64,000 nucleotides of DNA from Bacillota bacterium (GTDB lineage: Bacteria; Bacillota; Sulfobacillia; JAJYWN01). Every line of letters starts with the position of its first letter. Within the stretch, counting starts at the first letter, position 1. Of the stretch, positions 63,376-64,000 are shown piece by piece. A program made the translations under genes and the position numbers. Where the stretch lies: assembly GCA_021791495.1 (NCBI GenBank), contig JAJYWN010000010.1, positions 1 to 64,000 of the forward strand. Reading direction: 5' to 3'. The notes below the pieces were generated by a model. The model saw only the letters and a list, made by a program, of their open reading frames with translations. It had not been told where the DNA came from and searched no databases.

Positions 63376-64000
63376 TTAGTGCTTGGCAATCCAGGCGTGC
63401 ACGAAGTCCGTGTTGCCGATGGTGTTGATGGCCACCGACTTCACGTAGGGCTTCTGCAGGACGATGTGCACGTAGTAGTAGATCGGCGCGATGACCATGT
63501 CGTCGACCAGGATCTTCTCGGCCTTGTGCATGTTGTCCATCCGGACCTTCTGGTCGCCGGTCTTCTTCGCGGCGTTCAGGAGGTCATCGTAGGTCTTGTT
63601 GGCGTACTGCGGGTCGTTGTTGCCGTTGTCGGTCATGAACATGTCAAGGAAGGTCATAGGATCAACATAGTCACCGATCCAGCCGGCGCGGGCAACCTGG
63701 AAGTCGTGAGTCTTCGTACGGCTGGAGAGGTAGACGCCCCATTCCTGGGAGTTGAGCTTGATCTTTTCCTTCGGGATGTTCAGGCCCTTGGACCACATCT
63801 CCTGAATGGCCTCGGCGATCGTCTTGTGATTGGGGTTCGTGTTGTAGAGGATCTCGATGGTCGGGATCTTGCTCCGGTCCTTGTAGCCGGCGTCGTCTAG
63901 AAGCTTGTTGGCGGCGGCCAGGTCGTTGTCCTTATAGAAGTCGCCACCAGTCTTCCGGAAGTCGCTGCCCGCGGTTGCATCGGGAATTCCAGGCGGGACG
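63376..64000 (-). CDS. Peptide ABC transporter substrate-binding protein (SBP family 5), partial
   Basis: Only the C-terminal 207 residues are inside the window; the gene continues past its end. The visible part fits the SBP_bac_5/OppA-DppA family: LAAANKLLDDAGYKDRSKIPTIEILYNTNPNHKTIAEAIQEMW, WGVYLSSRTKTHDFQVARAGWIGDYVDPMTFLDMF and APIYYYVHIVLQKPYVKS near the end. It is the first visible gene of the opp series and would capture peptides outside the cell. The signal peptide is off the window. Confidence 0.92.
   Translation of the reverse strand, partial: VPPGIPDATAGSDFRKTGGDFYKDNDLAAANKLLDDAGYKDRSKIPTIEILYNTNPNHKTIAEAIQEMWSKGLNIPKEKIKLNSQEWGVYLSSRTKTHDFQVARAGWIGDYVDPMTFLDMFMTDNGNNDPQYANKTYDDLLNAAKKTGDQKVRMDNMHKAEKILVDDMVIAPIYYYVHIVLQKPYVKSVAINTIGNTDFVHAWIAKH

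Overview
This is a GC-rich chromosomal window from a bacterium that is most likely a high-GC member of the Bacillota (Firmicutes). The main evidence is the minus-strand gene series LapA-like, recJ, apt, rel, dtd, MBL-fold hydrolase, hisS, aspS, with secD/secF further upstream. That is the classic Firmicutes order. Strong AGGAGG-type ribosome binding sites, frequent GTG/TTG starts and recognisable sigma-A promoters agree with it. No rRNA, tRNA or CRISPR array was seen.

Layout. 0.4-5.2 kb: creatininase-family protein, membrane methyltransferase, aspS and hisS. 5.3-9 kb: a CPBP-like membrane protein, an MFS transporter and an orphan small gene. 9.0-12.2 kb: MBL-fold hydrolase, then a less GC-rich cassette (frameshifted PIN-like gene, ImmA/IrrE-type metallopeptidase, XRE regulator), HIT protein and dtd. 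12.3-18.4 kb: bifunctional Rel, apt, recJ and a LapA-like protein. 18.45-18.8 kb: a candidate non-autonomous transposable element with perfect 17-bp terminal inverted repeats. 18.9-30.6 kb: M1-type peptidase, two related amidohydrolases, a chelatase-like AAA/VWA pair, HD hydrolase, PrcB-like protein and a methyltransferase. 30.6-33.1 kb: secF and secD behind a near-consensus promoter. 33-37 kb: drug efflux MFS and a KimA-like APC transporter. 37-41.4 kb: HD protein, selB and selA (selenocysteine incorporation). 41.7-45.7 kb: hemerythrin-like protein, FNR-like regulator and quinol NO reductase, a nitrosative-stress or denitrification unit. 46-47.6 kb: two secreted or anchored proteins resembling the WxL/DUF916 type. 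47.7-58.3 kb: a surface glycan and glycoprotein region with two GT2-TPR glycosyltransferases divergent from a Cys/Ser/Thr-rich protein, two GT4/GT1-type transferases, a solute-binding lipoprotein, a nucleotide-sugar dehydrogenase and an epimerase. 59.3-64 kb: an Opp/Dpp-type peptide ABC transporter, with its binding protein cut by the window end.

Two themes run through the window. The ancestral translation/stringent-response cluster has been split by inserted blocks (roughly 5.3-9.0, 9.7-11.2 and 18.4-30.6 kb). In addition, at least a dozen proteins, including Rel, RecJ, AspRS, SelA, SelB and SecF, carry Gly/Ala/Ser/Pro-rich insertions or tails at domain boundaries. One of these, in aspS, is a duplicated DNA segment with a palindromic core that is read in two different frames.

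All function calls come from reading motifs by eye. No database search was possible. Start codons were chosen from visible ribosome binding sites.
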